A model generated the notes under the pieces. The model did no database searches, was not told where the DNA came from, and saw nothing but the letters and a program-made list of their open reading frames with translations. This document shows positions 8,988 through 18,645 of a DNA stretch of 64,000 nt, piece by piece. The stretch lies in assembly GCA_039822005.1 (NCBI GenBank), contig JBCBMZ010000001.1, positions 974,766-1,038,765 of the forward strand, written 5' to 3'. This DNA is from JBCBDX01 sp039822005 (GTDB taxonomy: Bacteria > Pseudomonadota > Alphaproteobacteria > Rhizobiales > Rhizobiaceae). A program made the translations under genes and the position numbers. The stretch's first letter is position 1; each line of letters opens with the position of its first letter.

Positions 8988-10021
8988 GCAATCATAGCGA
9001 TCCGATTAAACTGGGTGTACTCGGTATCGACCATGGGCATATTTTCGGCATGCTTCAGAATATGCTCGCCATTGGCTGTACGTGCAGTCATTGGTGGAGT
9101 GCGGAGCGGACGGTCACGCAGGACAAGTTTGAAAAGGTCTTCCCAAACCTGACGCAAGTGGAAGACTATCGCGCCATCCTTGACGATCCGGAAGTCAAGA
9201 TGGTGCTGATCTCGGCCATTCCCTCGGATCGAGCTGATCTTGCCATTGCGGCGATGGAAGCAGGGAAGGATGTCATGGTCGATAAGCCGGGTTGCACAAC
9301 GCTTGACCAACTCAAGCGTATCCGTGAGGTGCAGGCGCGCACGGGACGAATCTGGAGCGTGAATTTCTCTGAACGTTTTGAAGTCGCCAGCGTAACCAAA
9401 GCTGAGGAGTTGGTATTTGGCGGGGCGATCGGAACGGTCAAACAAACCGTCGGTCTCGGGCCCCACAAGCAGAACCTGCATACGCGTCCCTGGTGGTATT
9501 TTGAGCGCGAAAAATATGGCGGTATTCTGTGCGATATCGGATCGCACCAGATCGACCAGTATTTGCATTTTACACAATCCAGTGAGGTTCGATTAAGCCA
9601 CGCATGGGTAGAAAACACGACGCGACCGGAACATCCCGGCATGCAAGACTTTGGCGAATTCGTCCTTAATGGAGACAAGGGCCATGGTTATGTGCGGGTC
9701 GACTGGTTTACGCCGGATGGTTTGCCGACCTGGGGCGACGGTAGGCTGACGATATTGGGTGACGGGGGATATATAGAGTTGCGTAAATATACCGATGTTG
9801 CCCGCCAGCGGGTAGGTAACCAGCTTTACCTGGTCAATGGCGATACATGCGAGCGGATTGATTGCCAGGAAGAAGGCTTGCCATACTTCCCGCGCCTGGT
9901 CGCGGATGTGCATGATCGTAGCGAAACCGCGTGTGGCCAAGCCCATACTTTCCGCACGATGGAGTTAGCCATTCGCGCGCAGATGCTTGCTGAGGCGGGG
10001 ATGGATCATGGCGAACGGTAA
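8984..10021 (+). CDS. Gfo/Idh/MocA family oxidoreductase (second of three)
   Basis: A 345-residue member of the same superfamily, but divergent. The nucleotide loop is GVLGIDHGHIFG rather than the usual GxGxxG, and the catalytic-domain Lys is in VDKPG rather than EKP. The C-terminal domain keeps DIGSHQIDQYL with the expected His and Asp. Overlaps of 4 bp upstream and 14 bp downstream place it in a tightly coupled run. The altered nucleotide loop hints at a different cofactor preference or a non-redox role; that is inference. Confidence 0.82.
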   Translation: MSNHSDPIKLGVLGIDHGHIFGMLQNMLAIGCTCSHWWSAERTVTQDKFEKVFPNLTQVEDYRAILDDPEVKMVLISAIPSDRADLAIAAMEAGKDVMVDKPGCTTLDQLKRIREVQARTGRIWSVNFSERFEVASVTKAEELVFGGAIGTVKQTVGLGPHKQNLHTRPWWYFEREKYGGILCDIGSHQIDQYLHFTQSSEVRLSHAWVENTTRPEHPGMQDFGEFVLNGDKGHGYVRVDWFTPDGLPTWGDGRLTILGDGGYIELRKYTDVARQRVGNQLYLVNGDTCERIDCQEEGLPYFPRLVADVHDRSETACGQAHTFRTMELAIRAQMLAEAGMDHGER

Positions 10022-11120
10022 AACCTATGGCGTCGCGATTGTCGGTGCGGGAATTGGCGCTCATCATCTTGCCGGATTTTTGGCTCTGGGTGAGCGCTTT
10101 CAAGTGCATTGGCTTTGTGACATAGACACCGCGCGGGCTCAGCAAGTTCTCAACAACGCCAAAGCTTTAAAGGCGAAGGTCACAGGTGAACTAGACGATG
10201 TTCTAGCGGATCCGGACGTTGATATCGTCGACATTTGCCTGCCACCACATTTACACGCGCCAGCCGCGATCAAAGCGTTTGAGGCGGGCAAGCATGTTGT
10301 TTGCGAGAAGCCATTGGCAGGAAGCCTGCTTGAAGTCGATGCCATGGTGGGAGCGGCAAAGGGGGCTGATCGCCTTCTGGTTCCGATCTTTCAGTATCGT
10401 TATGGTAAAGGTCTGTTTCAGACACTGGAACTGGTCAGGCGCGGCATGACGGGCAAGGCGTTTGTTGCCACGTTGGAGACTCATTGGAACCGAACCGCAG
10501 ATTACTACGCAGTGGATTGGCGCGGCAAATGGGCGAGTGAACGGGGCGGGGCCGTTCTTGGCCATGCCATCCATGCCCATGATCTCTTGAGCCTCATCCT
10601 CGGCGATATTGCAGCTGTTGGCGCCATGGTTGATACCCGCGTGAACCCCATCGAAGTGGAGGACTGTGCAGCGATCACCATTCGCTTCACATCGGGCGCC
10701 CTGGCCACGTCTTCGATCACGCTGGGCAACGCCGATGATCGATCGCGATTGCGTTTTGTATTTGAGAATATGACGATTGAAAGTGGCTTGAACCCTTATG
10801 CACCTGGCGACGCAAAATGGACATTTGAAGCGCGCAATCCGTTGACCCAGGCGGACATCGCTGCGGCGCTATCTGAAATCAATGCCGAGATTTCGACCAG
10901 GCCACAAGGTTATCCCGGCGAGTTTCTGGCTCTCCATCGCACTTTAAACGGCGGTTCTGTCGAGGCAACGGGTTTGGTGGACGCAGATGCGGGTGTGCGC
11001 TCCATAGAGCTGGTGACGGCGATCTACAAATCAGCGCGCGAGAGAAAACATGTCAGTTTCCCGATGGACCGGTCAGATCCCATGTGTGCAGATTGGGTGC
11101 CTGAAGCCTACCGAAGCTGA
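10008..11120 (+). CDS. Gfo/Idh/MocA family oxidoreductase (third of three)
   Basis: A 370-residue dehydrogenase with the nucleotide site AIVGAGIGAHH near residue 9, VCEKPLAG, and a catalytic stretch GHAIHAHDLL. I chose the ATG at 10008 (MANGKTYG) over an upstream in-frame start because it sets the Rossmann strand at the normal distance. It overlaps the second dehydrogenase by 14 bp and ends the operon; the next gene converges 4 bp away. With its two neighbours it gives three related but non-identical dehydrogenases for one transport system. Confidence 0.85.
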   Translation: MANGKTYGVAIVGAGIGAHHLAGFLALGERFQVHWLCDIDTARAQQVLNNAKALKAKVTGELDDVLADPDVDIVDICLPPHLHAPAAIKAFEAGKHVVCEKPLAGSLLEVDAMVGAAKGADRLLVPIFQYRYGKGLFQTLELVRRGMTGKAFVATLETHWNRTADYYAVDWRGKWASERGGAVLGHAIHAHDLLSLILGDIAAVGAMVDTRVNPIEVEDCAAITIRFTSGALATSSITLGNADDRSRLRFVFENMTIESGLNPYAPGDAKWTFEARNPLTQADIAAALSEINAEISTRPQGYPGEFLALHRTLNGGSVEATGLVDADAGVRSIELVTAIYKSARERKHVSFPMDRSDPMCADWVPEAYRS

Positions 11121-11124
11121 TGGT

Positions 11125-11337
11125 TCAGTCTTCTTTGGACTGGTCGTCGGCGTTTTTATCTTTCGGTGGGTAGTCGATAAACAGCCCCCACATTGATACC
11201 CCGCCAAACGCGGCAAACAGGAGGCCCCAGATAACCGCGCCGCGCGTATATTCAAACGACGCCCAACCAAAGCAAATGAGCACGATGAGCGCTCGCACCC
11301 AGACGGGTTTGAACATGGGGTGCGAGAAATCAAACAT
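11125..11337 (-). CDS. small membrane protein, DUF3329-like
   Basis: A 70-residue protein with two hydrophobic segments (about residues 14-30 and 33-52) and a polar, acidic tail. It resembles the short DUF3329 proteins of rhizobia; the function is unknown. It is the last gene of the leftward inositol operon, 6 bp after iolD, and its position there may be only positional. Confidence 0.6.
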   Translation of the reverse strand: MFDFSHPMFKPVWVRALIVLICFGWASFEYTRGAVIWGLLFAAFGGVSMWGLFIDYPPKDKNADDQSKED

Positions 11338-11343
11338 GATGGC

Positions 11344-13179
11344 CTAGTCCGCTCGTTGCAGCTTCCTGTTTTCCTCATATGCCACCCGCGCCTGACGCAC
11401 TTCTTCACGCCCTGACACTTCCGGCACACCTACCTCCCACCAGGAGCCACCGGCTTCTGTGGATGGATATGGGTCAGTGTCGATGACGATCGAGACTGGC
11501 CCGCCTTTGTGATCACGCGCCTGCAACAGTGCATCCTCAAGCTCGGCAATCGTTGCTGCCTTTACCGCCTTTGCCCCCATGGCTTCCGTGTGTTTGACAA
11601 AGTCGATGGCCGACGGGTTGACGTGATAGGCGTGGTCCAAAAGGTTGTTAAATTGCTCGCCGCCGGTGCCCATCTGCAGCCGGTTGATGCAGCCAAAACC
11701 ACGATTGTCCGTGATAACGAGTGTGATTTTGATTCCCATCATCGTTGCTGTCGCCAGCTCCGAGTTGGCCATCATGTACGAGCCGTCGCCGACCATGCAG
11801 ATCACATCGCGGTCGGGTTCTGCCATCTTGATTCCGATGGCACCGGCGACCTCATAGCCCATGCATGAGAAATCATACTCCATATGGTACTGCATCGGTT
11901 CGCTGGCGAAGAATAGCTTGTGCAATTCGCCGGGCATGGTACCGGCTGCACCCATAACTACTGTCGCAGCTGTCGTGGCGCGCTGAACCGCACCGACAAC
12001 TTGCATGTCTGTTGGCATGGCATTGTCATTATCAGCGGGCGGGTTGGTTACCTTCGCCACTTCATCAAACCAAACTGAGCGCAAGCTCGCGTCCGGATCA
12101 GCGGCGCGATGATCTGCGAGTTTTTCGCTTAAGTGCTCCATGGCGATTTTAGCATCGGCCACCAGCGCCACGGCGTTGTGTTTGGATGTGTCATAGGCCT
12201 GAACGTTGATAGCCATCAAGCGTCGCGTCGGGTTCTTGAAGATCGACCATGAACCGGTCGTAAAGTCCTGAAAGCGAGTGCCGACGCCGATTACAAGATC
12301 AGCTTTTTCGGCCAGTGCATTGGCGGAAGATGAACCTGTGACACCGATAGGTCCGAAGTTAAGTGGATGATCCCACGGCAACGAAGACTTGCCTCCCTGG
12401 GTTTCTGCAACGGGTAGATTGTGACGTTCAACGAATTCTTTGAGCGTGTCATTGGCGAGTGAATAGTGAACACCACCACCCGCGATCACAAGCGGGATCT
12501 TGGCGGCTTTGATGGCTTCGACCGCGATCGCCAGTTCGTTAGCATCAGGTGTCGGACGGCGGATGTGCCAGACCTTCGGTTCAAAAAATGACACGGGGTA
12601 GTCATGGGCTTCGCCTTGCACATCCTGACAGAAGGATAATGTGACCGGGCCACAATCTGCCGGATCTGTCATCACGCGCAAGGCGCGGGGCAGCGCCGTC
12701 ATGATCTGTTCGGGACGTGCAATTCGATCATAGTAACGGCTGACCGGTCTGAAACAATCATTGGCCGATACCGTGCCGTCCTGAAAGTCTTCCACCTGTT
12801 GCAGCACCGGGTCGGGCGCGCGGGAGGCAAATACATCGCCCGGCACAAAAAGCGCCGGGAGCCGGTTGGTGTGCGCCAAGGCGGCGGCGGTGACCATGTT
12901 GGTGGCGCCTGGCCCGATGGACGATGTTACCATCATCGCGCGGCGGCGGCGCAGCTGCTTGGCGTATGCGATGGCCGTGTGGGCCATGGTCTGCTCGCAA
13001 TGCCCACGGTAGGTCGGCAGGCCTTCGCGTTCGGCATAAAGCGCTTCGCCGAGACCTGCGACGTTGCCATGTCCAAAGATCGCCCAACAGCCCGCGATAA
13101 AGGGTTCGCCTTCCGGTGTGAGCTGGTTTTTCAGGTAGCGAACAAATGCCTGTGCAGCGGTTAGGCGAATTGTTTCCAT
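11344..13179 (-). CDS. iolD: 3D-(3,5/4)-trihydroxycyclohexane-1,2-dione hydrolase
   Basis: A 611-residue thiamine diphosphate enzyme that opens the ring of 3D-(3,5/4)-trihydroxycyclohexane-1,2-dione to give 5-deoxy-glucuronate, the third step of myo-inositol breakdown. It has the three-domain acetolactate-synthase fold. The ThDP motif begins GDGSYMMANSEL around residue 475 and ends with DNRG; a catalytic Glu lies near HCEQT at the N-terminus. Length fits IolD. The start overlaps the end of iolC by 19 bp. It is the only iolD in the window, so both inositol regulons depend on it. Confidence 0.95.
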   Translation of the reverse strand: METIRLTAAQAFVRYLKNQLTPEGEPFIAGCWAIFGHGNVAGLGEALYAEREGLPTYRGHCEQTMAHTAIAYAKQLRRRRAMMVTSSIGPGATNMVTAAALAHTNRLPALFVPGDVFASRAPDPVLQQVEDFQDGTVSANDCFRPVSRYYDRIARPEQIMTALPRALRVMTDPADCGPVTLSFCQDVQGEAHDYPVSFFEPKVWHIRRPTPDANELAIAVEAIKAAKIPLVIAGGGVHYSLANDTLKEFVERHNLPVAETQGGKSSLPWDHPLNFGPIGVTGSSSANALAEKADLVIGVGTRFQDFTTGSWSIFKNPTRRLMAINVQAYDTSKHNAVALVADAKIAMEHLSEKLADHRAADPDASLRSVWFDEVAKVTNPPADNDNAMPTDMQVVGAVQRATTAATVVMGAAGTMPGELHKLFFASEPMQYHMEYDFSCMGYEVAGAIGIKMAEPDRDVICMVGDGSYMMANSELATATMMGIKITLVITDNRGFGCINRLQMGTGGEQFNNLLDHAYHVNPSAIDFVKHTEAMGAKAVKAATIAELEDALLQARDHKGGPVSIVIDTDPYPSTEAGGSWWEVGVPEVSGREEVRQARVAYEENRKLQRAD

Positions 13180-15137
13180 GTTTCATTTTCCTTGTCTTCG
13201 GTCTTAAGGCCGCGGGCCTGGTCCCAAACGTCACAGAGGTTGCGGTAGCGGGTCGCCATTTGGTCGATGGCTTCATCATCGGTGATTTTTCCTGCTAGCC
13301 AATCCTCTGCAGCTTCGGCGAATATGGTGCGTCCGACCGCAAAGCCTTTGACCAATGGCTCCTTGGCAGCCAGTGCAAAGCTTTCGCCGAGCGCATCCAT
13401 CGGGGCGTCGAGGCCCAGAACCACGATGCCGCGCACATGCGGGTCGTTTTTTTCGATGGCTGTGCACGCATGGCTCCACGCGCTGGCAGTGGTTAGCGGC
13501 TCCAGTTTCCACCAGTCGGGGAAAACACCATCATTGTAAAACTGTTGGATCAGCCGCGCGGTCGCCATGTCGTCGGTGGGGGCAACCTTTGAAGGGATGA
13601 TCTCCAACAGGAATTCCAACCCGTTGCGCCGTGCTGCTGTAAAGAGCTTTTTGACCGTTTGTCTCTGTGCTTCCCACATTTGCGCATCGTCATCGGGGTG
13701 GGCAAAGCACAGCACTTTGACAATGTGTTCGCGTGGCCACTCGCGCAACTGACCCAAATCGATACAAAGCTCGGGTTCGAGTTCCAGCGGCCGGGATCCC
13801 GGTAGCTCTGCCGGTCGACCGATCCAAAGGTTCTGGCCCGAAGCTGCATGAAGCGCCGACCGGCCCAGACGATTGTCGCATAGGACACCAAACCCGTCTG
13901 CGCGCCCCGCGCCCGTCATTTGGCTACGCACCCGCATTGCCGCTTTCAAGCACAATTCCTTGAAATCACCGATCCGGTCGTATCCAGCCCCGGCTGCATC
14001 GGCCATCGCTTCAAGTTGCAAACGGTGATCAAAGGCGAACACCCGCAAATTGCTCCAATTGACCTTGCGGTTGGTCGACCAGTGAATTTGCTCCAGCTGC
14101 TCATCATTGCGCAGATCCGGTCTAACTACGCCGCGTTCCAAAAAGAACTGGAGCTCTTCCCATGATGGATAGGCCGGTGTGCAGCCGTGGCGCGAGACCG
14201 CAAAGGCGCCGCAGGCGTTGGCATAGGTGAGGGTTGTTTCCCATGGTTCATCTGTCAACCAACCGCGCATCAGCCCGGACATGAAACCGTCTCCAGCCCC
14301 CAGCACATTGAAAACCTCGATGGGAAAACCGGGTCCGGACCGGCCTTCATCGAGCGTGTCGGGAATGTCTCTTTCGAATGCAACAGCGCCCATCGGACCG
14401 CGCTTGCACACGAGGGTTGCCTTGGAAACAGCACGCACATTGCGCAACGCTTCCATCGTGTTGGTCGAGCCGCCGGCGATGTGGAACTCTTCTTCCGTGC
14501 CAACGATCAAATCGAAATAGTGAAGCGTTGATTGCAATTTCGCTGTCACCGTTTCGGAGGCGATGAACCGGTTTTCGCCATCGCCGTGGCCTGAAAGACC
14601 CCAAAGGTTGGGCCGGTAGTCAATATCCAGTGCTGTACGGCAATCATGTTTGCGCGCCAACCGCAGCGCCTTGAGAACGGCAGCTTCGGTTTGCGGGTGA
14701 GACAGATGTGTGCCGGTCGGGCAGATGCACCGCGCCGACGCTATAAACTCCTCGTCAATATCATCTGCCGAGAGTGCCATATCAGCGCAATTATCGCGGA
14801 AGAATATCAAAGGGAATGAATCCTCGTCCCTAATGCCGAGGATCACAAGCGCCGTAAGCCGATCCTTGTCGGTCACGACGCCTCTGGTGTTCACGCCTTC
14901 AGCCGCCAGCTGCTCGCGCACGAAGCGGCCCATATGTTCATCGCCAACACGGGTGATGACGCCGGTTTTGAGGCCAAGTCGGGCCGAACCGGCGGCAATG
15001 TTTGTCGGAGAACCACCTATATATTTGGCAAATGACCCCATGTCTTCAAGGCGCCCACCGATCTGGTCGCCGTAAAGATCGACGGAAGAGCGTCCGATTG
15101 TAATAAGATCTAATGGTTTCGCGTTTTTGTTGCTCAT
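13161..15137 (-). CDS. iolC: 5-dehydro-2-deoxygluconokinase fused to DUF2090 aldolase-like domain
   Basis: A 658-residue bifunctional protein. Residues 1-330 are a PfkB-family kinase with the motif NVLGAGDGF holding the catalytic Asp; it phosphorylates 5-dehydro-2-deoxy-D-gluconate. Residues from about 345 on form a DUF2090 domain, a TIM-barrel thought to act as the 5-dehydro-2-deoxyphosphogluconate aldolase. The same fusion is common in rhizobia. It overlaps rpiR upstream by 4 bp and iolD downstream by 19 bp. The window also holds a separate kinase and a class II aldolase that could duplicate both activities. Confidence 0.93.
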   Translation of the reverse strand: MSNKNAKPLDLITIGRSSVDLYGDQIGGRLEDMGSFAKYIGGSPTNIAAGSARLGLKTGVITRVGDEHMGRFVREQLAAEGVNTRGVVTDKDRLTALVILGIRDEDSFPLIFFRDNCADMALSADDIDEEFIASARCICPTGTHLSHPQTEAAVLKALRLARKHDCRTALDIDYRPNLWGLSGHGDGENRFIASETVTAKLQSTLHYFDLIVGTEEEFHIAGGSTNTMEALRNVRAVSKATLVCKRGPMGAVAFERDIPDTLDEGRSGPGFPIEVFNVLGAGDGFMSGLMRGWLTDEPWETTLTYANACGAFAVSRHGCTPAYPSWEELQFFLERGVVRPDLRNDEQLEQIHWSTNRKVNWSNLRVFAFDHRLQLEAMADAAGAGYDRIGDFKELCLKAAMRVRSQMTGAGRADGFGVLCDNRLGRSALHAASGQNLWIGRPAELPGSRPLELEPELCIDLGQLREWPREHIVKVLCFAHPDDDAQMWEAQRQTVKKLFTAARRNGLEFLLEIIPSKVAPTDDMATARLIQQFYNDGVFPDWWKLEPLTTASAWSHACTAIEKNDPHVRGIVVLGLDAPMDALGESFALAAKEPLVKGFAVGRTIFAEAAEDWLAGKITDDEAIDQMATRYRNLCDVWDQARGLKTEDKENETWKQFA

Positions 15138-15985
15138 AGCGGATCTCCTTCCCGGCGCTTTTCGGCGACGGCGACCGTCAGAGCGGTGCTCAGGGTTAAA
15201 CTTGCTGCCAGAGACCGAAAACCGGCGAAGTCGCTTTCGGAGACGTCTAAAGTGGTCGTTGCAAATTCGACAAGGGGTGACAGCGGCGAGTCCGTCAATG
15301 CGACGATCGGGACATTGCGGTCGGCCAGAACTGCGGTCCTTTCAATTGTTTCTGCCGTATAGGGCGAAAAACTACACACAAATGCTGCGTCTCGGGGCTT
15401 TGCATAGGCGGCAATTTCATTTTCGATCCCGTTTGTCGCGCTGACCATGACGGTGCGCACACCTAGCTTGCCCCAGATATAGGCCATGTGCGCAGTCACC
15501 GGATAAGCCCGTCGCCGCGCTACCATGTAGATGGTGTCGGCGTCCGCCAGCACATCGACTGCCTTTGCAAAACGGGCAAGCTCCACCGTCTCGCTCAACG
15601 TGTCGAGGGATTGACGTGCCGCGAGAAGAAGCCCCTCCAGCATGGCGCCGCCCTGGTCCGTGTCGGCTTCCGAGTTTTGGCGCATCCGGTCGAGGCGTTC
15701 CTCGTAATTGGAAGACCGGTCTTTCAGCCGTTCGCGGAAGACCGTTTGCATATCGGAGAAACCCGCATAACCAAGGTGCTGCGCCAAACGCACCAAGGTG
15801 GAAGGTTGGACATCAGCCGCGCGCGCGACGCTTGCTGCGGTGCCAAGTGCGGTATCTTCGGGGTTTGAAAGCATATAGCTTGCTGCCTGCGACAGGCGTT
15901 TGGGCATTTGTGCGTGGACCTGCGCGACCCGGTCGCGAAAGTTGTCAAATGTTCCTGCCTGACGCTCGTGCATGCTCATGATCAA
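15134..15985 (-). CDS. RpiR/MurR-family regulator of inositol genes (IolR-type)
   Basis: A 283-residue regulator with an N-terminal RpiR helix-turn-helix (VARAADVQPSTLVRLAQHLGY, about residues 54-74) and a C-terminal SIS sugar-phosphate-binding domain. In Sinorhizobium and Caulobacter the inositol genes are controlled by RpiR-type IolR, probably released by a phosphorylated pathway intermediate. Here the gene lies between iolG and iolC, overlapping each by 4 bp, so it is made with the genes it likely controls. The imperfect repeats at 20885-20929 are candidate binding sites. Confidence 0.88.
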   Translation of the reverse strand: MIMSMHERQAGTFDNFRDRVAQVHAQMPKRLSQAASYMLSNPEDTALGTAASVARAADVQPSTLVRLAQHLGYAGFSDMQTVFRERLKDRSSNYEERLDRMRQNSEADTDQGGAMLEGLLLAARQSLDTLSETVELARFAKAVDVLADADTIYMVARRRAYPVTAHMAYIWGKLGVRTVMVSATNGIENEIAAYAKPRDAAFVCSFSPYTAETIERTAVLADRNVPIVALTDSPLSPLVEFATTTLDVSESDFAGFRSLAASLTLSTALTVAVAEKRREGDPL

Positions 15986-16971
15986 ATCGCAACCGAGTGG
16001 CCCTCTTGGAGCGATCTGACGGCGGCGTCGGCGATGCGCAGGGATTGCAGTCCGTCAACCCCGTTGGGAGACGACGCTTTTCCATCACGAACATTGGCCA
16101 CGAAATCGGCGATCTCGTTGGCGTATGCGCGCTCGTAGCGTTCCATGAAGAAGTTGAGGAGCGGGGCGCGGATATAACCGTCACTGGTGGCCAACTCAAG
16201 AGACGTATCGCGTTGGTTGTCGATGGTAACAGAGCCCAAAGAACCATGCACGTCGATACGCTGATCATAACCATACGATGCACGGCGGCTGTTGGTGATG
16301 ACGCACTGCTTGCCGCTGGCGGTGGTCAGTGTCGCGGTGGCTGTGTCAACGTCTCCTGCTTCGCCAATGGCCGGATCGACGAGCACTGAACCGCTTGCAA
16401 ATACGTTGACCGGTTCTTCGCCAAGGAGAAAGCGCGCCATGTCAAAATCGTGGATCATCATGTCGCGAAATATGCCGCCAGATACTTTGATATAGTCGAT
16501 TGGCGGAGGTGCGGGATCGCGCGACGTGATCTGAACGAGTTCAACCTTGCCAATCTTGCCATCGGTAATCGCCGTTTTGGCAGAAGCAAAATGTGGGTCG
16601 AAACGGCGGTTGAAGCCGACCATCAGGCTGGCGCCGGTTTTTTCCACCACCACCAAACATTGGCGGACACGATCAACGTCCAGATCAATCGGTTTTTCGC
16701 AAAATATGGCTTTGCCTGCCCGCGCAAACTGCTCGATCAGGTCCGCATGTGTCGGGGTCGGTGTGCAAATGATGACGCCATCTATGCTGACATCTTCTTC
16801 AATCTCATCGATTGTCGCGACAGGGCAACCATATTGCTTTGCCAAAGCCTCGGCAGATGCCGGCATGGCGTCGGCTACAGCCGAAAGGGTCGCATCCGGG
16901 TTCGCTGACACAGCTCGTGCATGTGCTTTGCCGATGCGTCCTGCCCCGAGAAGCGCAAGTTTGAGTGCCAT
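15982..16971 (-). CDS. iolG: inositol 2-dehydrogenase
   Basis: A 329-residue Gfo/Idh/MocA enzyme that oxidises myo-inositol to 2-keto-myo-inositol with NAD, the first pathway step. It has the nucleotide site LLGAGRIGKAHA, FCEKPIDLD, and the IolG signature region DMMIHDFDMARFLLGEE. Length and motifs match characterised IolG proteins more closely than the other five family members here. The ATG at 16971 overlaps the stop of the preceding isomerase by one base. Confidence 0.92.
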   Translation of the reverse strand: MALKLALLGAGRIGKAHARAVSANPDATLSAVADAMPASAEALAKQYGCPVATIDEIEEDVSIDGVIICTPTPTHADLIEQFARAGKAIFCEKPIDLDVDRVRQCLVVVEKTGASLMVGFNRRFDPHFASAKTAITDGKIGKVELVQITSRDPAPPPIDYIKVSGGIFRDMMIHDFDMARFLLGEEPVNVFASGSVLVDPAIGEAGDVDTATATLTTASGKQCVITNSRRASYGYDQRIDVHGSLGSVTIDNQRDTSLELATSDGYIRAPLLNFFMERYERAYANEIADFVANVRDGKASSPNGVDGLQSLRIADAAVRSLQEGHSVAI

Positions 16972-17801
16972 TAGTTTGTAAACCTTTCCGGTTTGGCCGT
17001 GTCGGCCGATTGTTTTTGGGTCGGTATGGTGAATGTCTCTCTGAAAGCTTCCAGAGCCGCATCAGAGTTGCCTTGCGCAAACGCTTCCAATCCGACCGGC
17101 CCGCGATAGCCCATGCCGAAAAGCGCTTGTGCGACAAGTGGGTAGTTGATTTCTCCGGTGCCCGGTTCGAACCGACCTGGATTATCCGCGACTTGTACCT
17201 CGCCGATCCAAGGCAGACATTTTTCGCACCAGCGGATCAAATCACCTTCACCAATCTGCGTGTGGTACAGGTCGAGATTGATTTTCAATTGCGGGCGGTC
17301 GATGGCGGAAACAAGGCTCAGCACATCGGATGTGGAACCAAATGGACAGCCGGGATGATCCAACAGGTTCAGGTTCTCCAGCGTGAAGATCACTTCGTTT
17401 TCTTGCGCCAAGTCACAAATCCGTTGAAGTGTGTCTTTGGCCTTGAGCCACATTGCGCCCGTTACGGTCTCGTGTTGGACTATGGGTATGCCGCCGTCGC
17501 CTAGGCCCGTACCGTGCAGATTGTAGCGCTGAACGTTCAATTTTTTCCCGATTGCGATGGTTTCCGCAGCAGATTTCAGCAGCAGATCGGCGCCCGCGTC
17601 GTCCGCCAATCGTCCTTGCAGATAGCCATTCATGATCGTGAAAGTGGCGCCGGTTTTTGCCAACTTGTCGATATCATGATCCGGACAGTTCCAAAGCCCG
17701 ACCCCAAAACCGAGATCGTTCAAACGCGCGGAGCGCCAATCGATTGGCTTTTCAGGCCACAGCATCTCTGCGCAAGCAGCCAATTGAAAAGGGCCGGACA
17801 T
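16971..17801 (-). CDS. TIM-barrel isomerase, hydroxypyruvate-isomerase/IolI-like
   Basis: A 276-residue xylose-isomerase-like TIM barrel. Likely metal-site segments are FTLENLN, INLDLYHTQIGEGD and VGLEAFA, the arrangement seen in hydroxypyruvate isomerase (Hyi). In this operon, between the inositol transporter and iolG, it may isomerise inososes like IolI, or recycle a side product. It is clearly different from the IolE at 26048. Hyi-like family membership is well supported; the reaction is not. Confidence 0.78.
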   Translation of the reverse strand: MSGPFQLAACAEMLWPEKPIDWRSARLNDLGFGVGLWNCPDHDIDKLAKTGATFTIMNGYLQGRLADDAGADLLLKSAAETIAIGKKLNVQRYNLHGTGLGDGGIPIVQHETVTGAMWLKAKDTLQRICDLAQENEVIFTLENLNLLDHPGCPFGSTSDVLSLVSAIDRPQLKINLDLYHTQIGEGDLIRWCEKCLPWIGEVQVADNPGRFEPGTGEINYPLVAQALFGMGYRGPVGLEAFAQGNSDAALEAFRETFTIPTQKQSADTAKPERFTN

Positions 17802-17825
17802 TTTTGTGCTCCCAATTTGCTCAGC

Positions 17826-18644
17826 TTAGACCGTGCCGCCAAGCGACCCTTCCAGTTGGGCAAGCTCCTGACCGCCCGCCATCAGGTCTTGAAGTTCTTC
17901 AGGCGTGATATCGCCGCGCTTTGCGGTGCCCAGTGTTTTGCCGCGGTTCAGGACGGTAAAACGATCACCAACCGCCAAGGCGTGGCGCACATTGTGGCTG
18001 ATGAAAACAACGCCAATGCCCTGTTTGCGGACCTTGTCGATGGTCGCAAGTACGTTTGATGTCTGGCGCACGCCGAGCGCTGACGTCGGCTCATCGAGAA
18101 TGAGAATCTTGGCGCCGAAATGAACGGCACGCGCGATGGCGACCGTCTGGCGTTCACCGCCAGACAATGTGCCAACGGCTTGATCAGGGGCCCGCAGATT
18201 GATGCCCATGCGGCGCATCTCGTCCATCGTGGTGGTGTTCATCATGTCGAGATCCAGCCGTTTGAACGGACCAAAACCCTTGGTTGGTTCGCGCCCCATG
18301 AAAAAGTTGCGCGTAACGCTCATCAGCGGGATCATTGCGAGATCCTGAAACACTGTGGCGATCCCGGCTTCCATCGCATCGCGCGGGCTGGAGAAGGACA
18401 TCGGTTTGCCTTCAAAGAAGATTTCCCCATGCGTCGGTTTGTGCACCCCTGACATGGTCTTGATGAAGGTGGATTTTCCCGCACCATTGTCGCCCAAAAG
18501 GCAGTGGCATTCGCCCGGTTTGACATCGAAACTTACGCCGGCCAACGCGATGACGTTGCCAAAGTGTTTCTCGATATCCTTCATCTGAACAATTGGTGCA
18601 GCGGTCGAAGGATTGCCGTGGTGAAATTTGCTGTCTTCAGTCAT
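17826..18644 (-). CDS. inositol/sugar ABC transporter ATP-binding protein
   Basis: A 272-residue single-domain ATPase of the RbsA/FrcA class. Walker A is GDNGAGKST, signature LSGGERQT, Walker B LILDEPTSALG, and the switch His is in SHNVRHA. Most ribose-type importers use a double ATPase; this one has a single domain, as in rhizobial FrcA. It lies one base after the permease stop, so the pair is translationally coupled. Placement just ahead of iolG points to inositol uptake, comparable to IatA of Caulobacter. Confidence 0.88.
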   Translation of the reverse strand: MTEDSKFHHGNPSTAAPIVQMKDIEKHFGNVIALAGVSFDVKPGECHCLLGDNGAGKSTFIKTMSGVHKPTHGEIFFEGKPMSFSSPRDAMEAGIATVFQDLAMIPLMSVTRNFFMGREPTKGFGPFKRLDLDMMNTTTMDEMRRMGINLRAPDQAVGTLSGGERQTVAIARAVHFGAKILILDEPTSALGVRQTSNVLATIDKVRKQGIGVVFISHNVRHALAVGDRFTVLNRGKTLGTAKRGDITPEELQDLMAGGQELAQLEGSLGGTV

Positions 18645-18645
18645 A

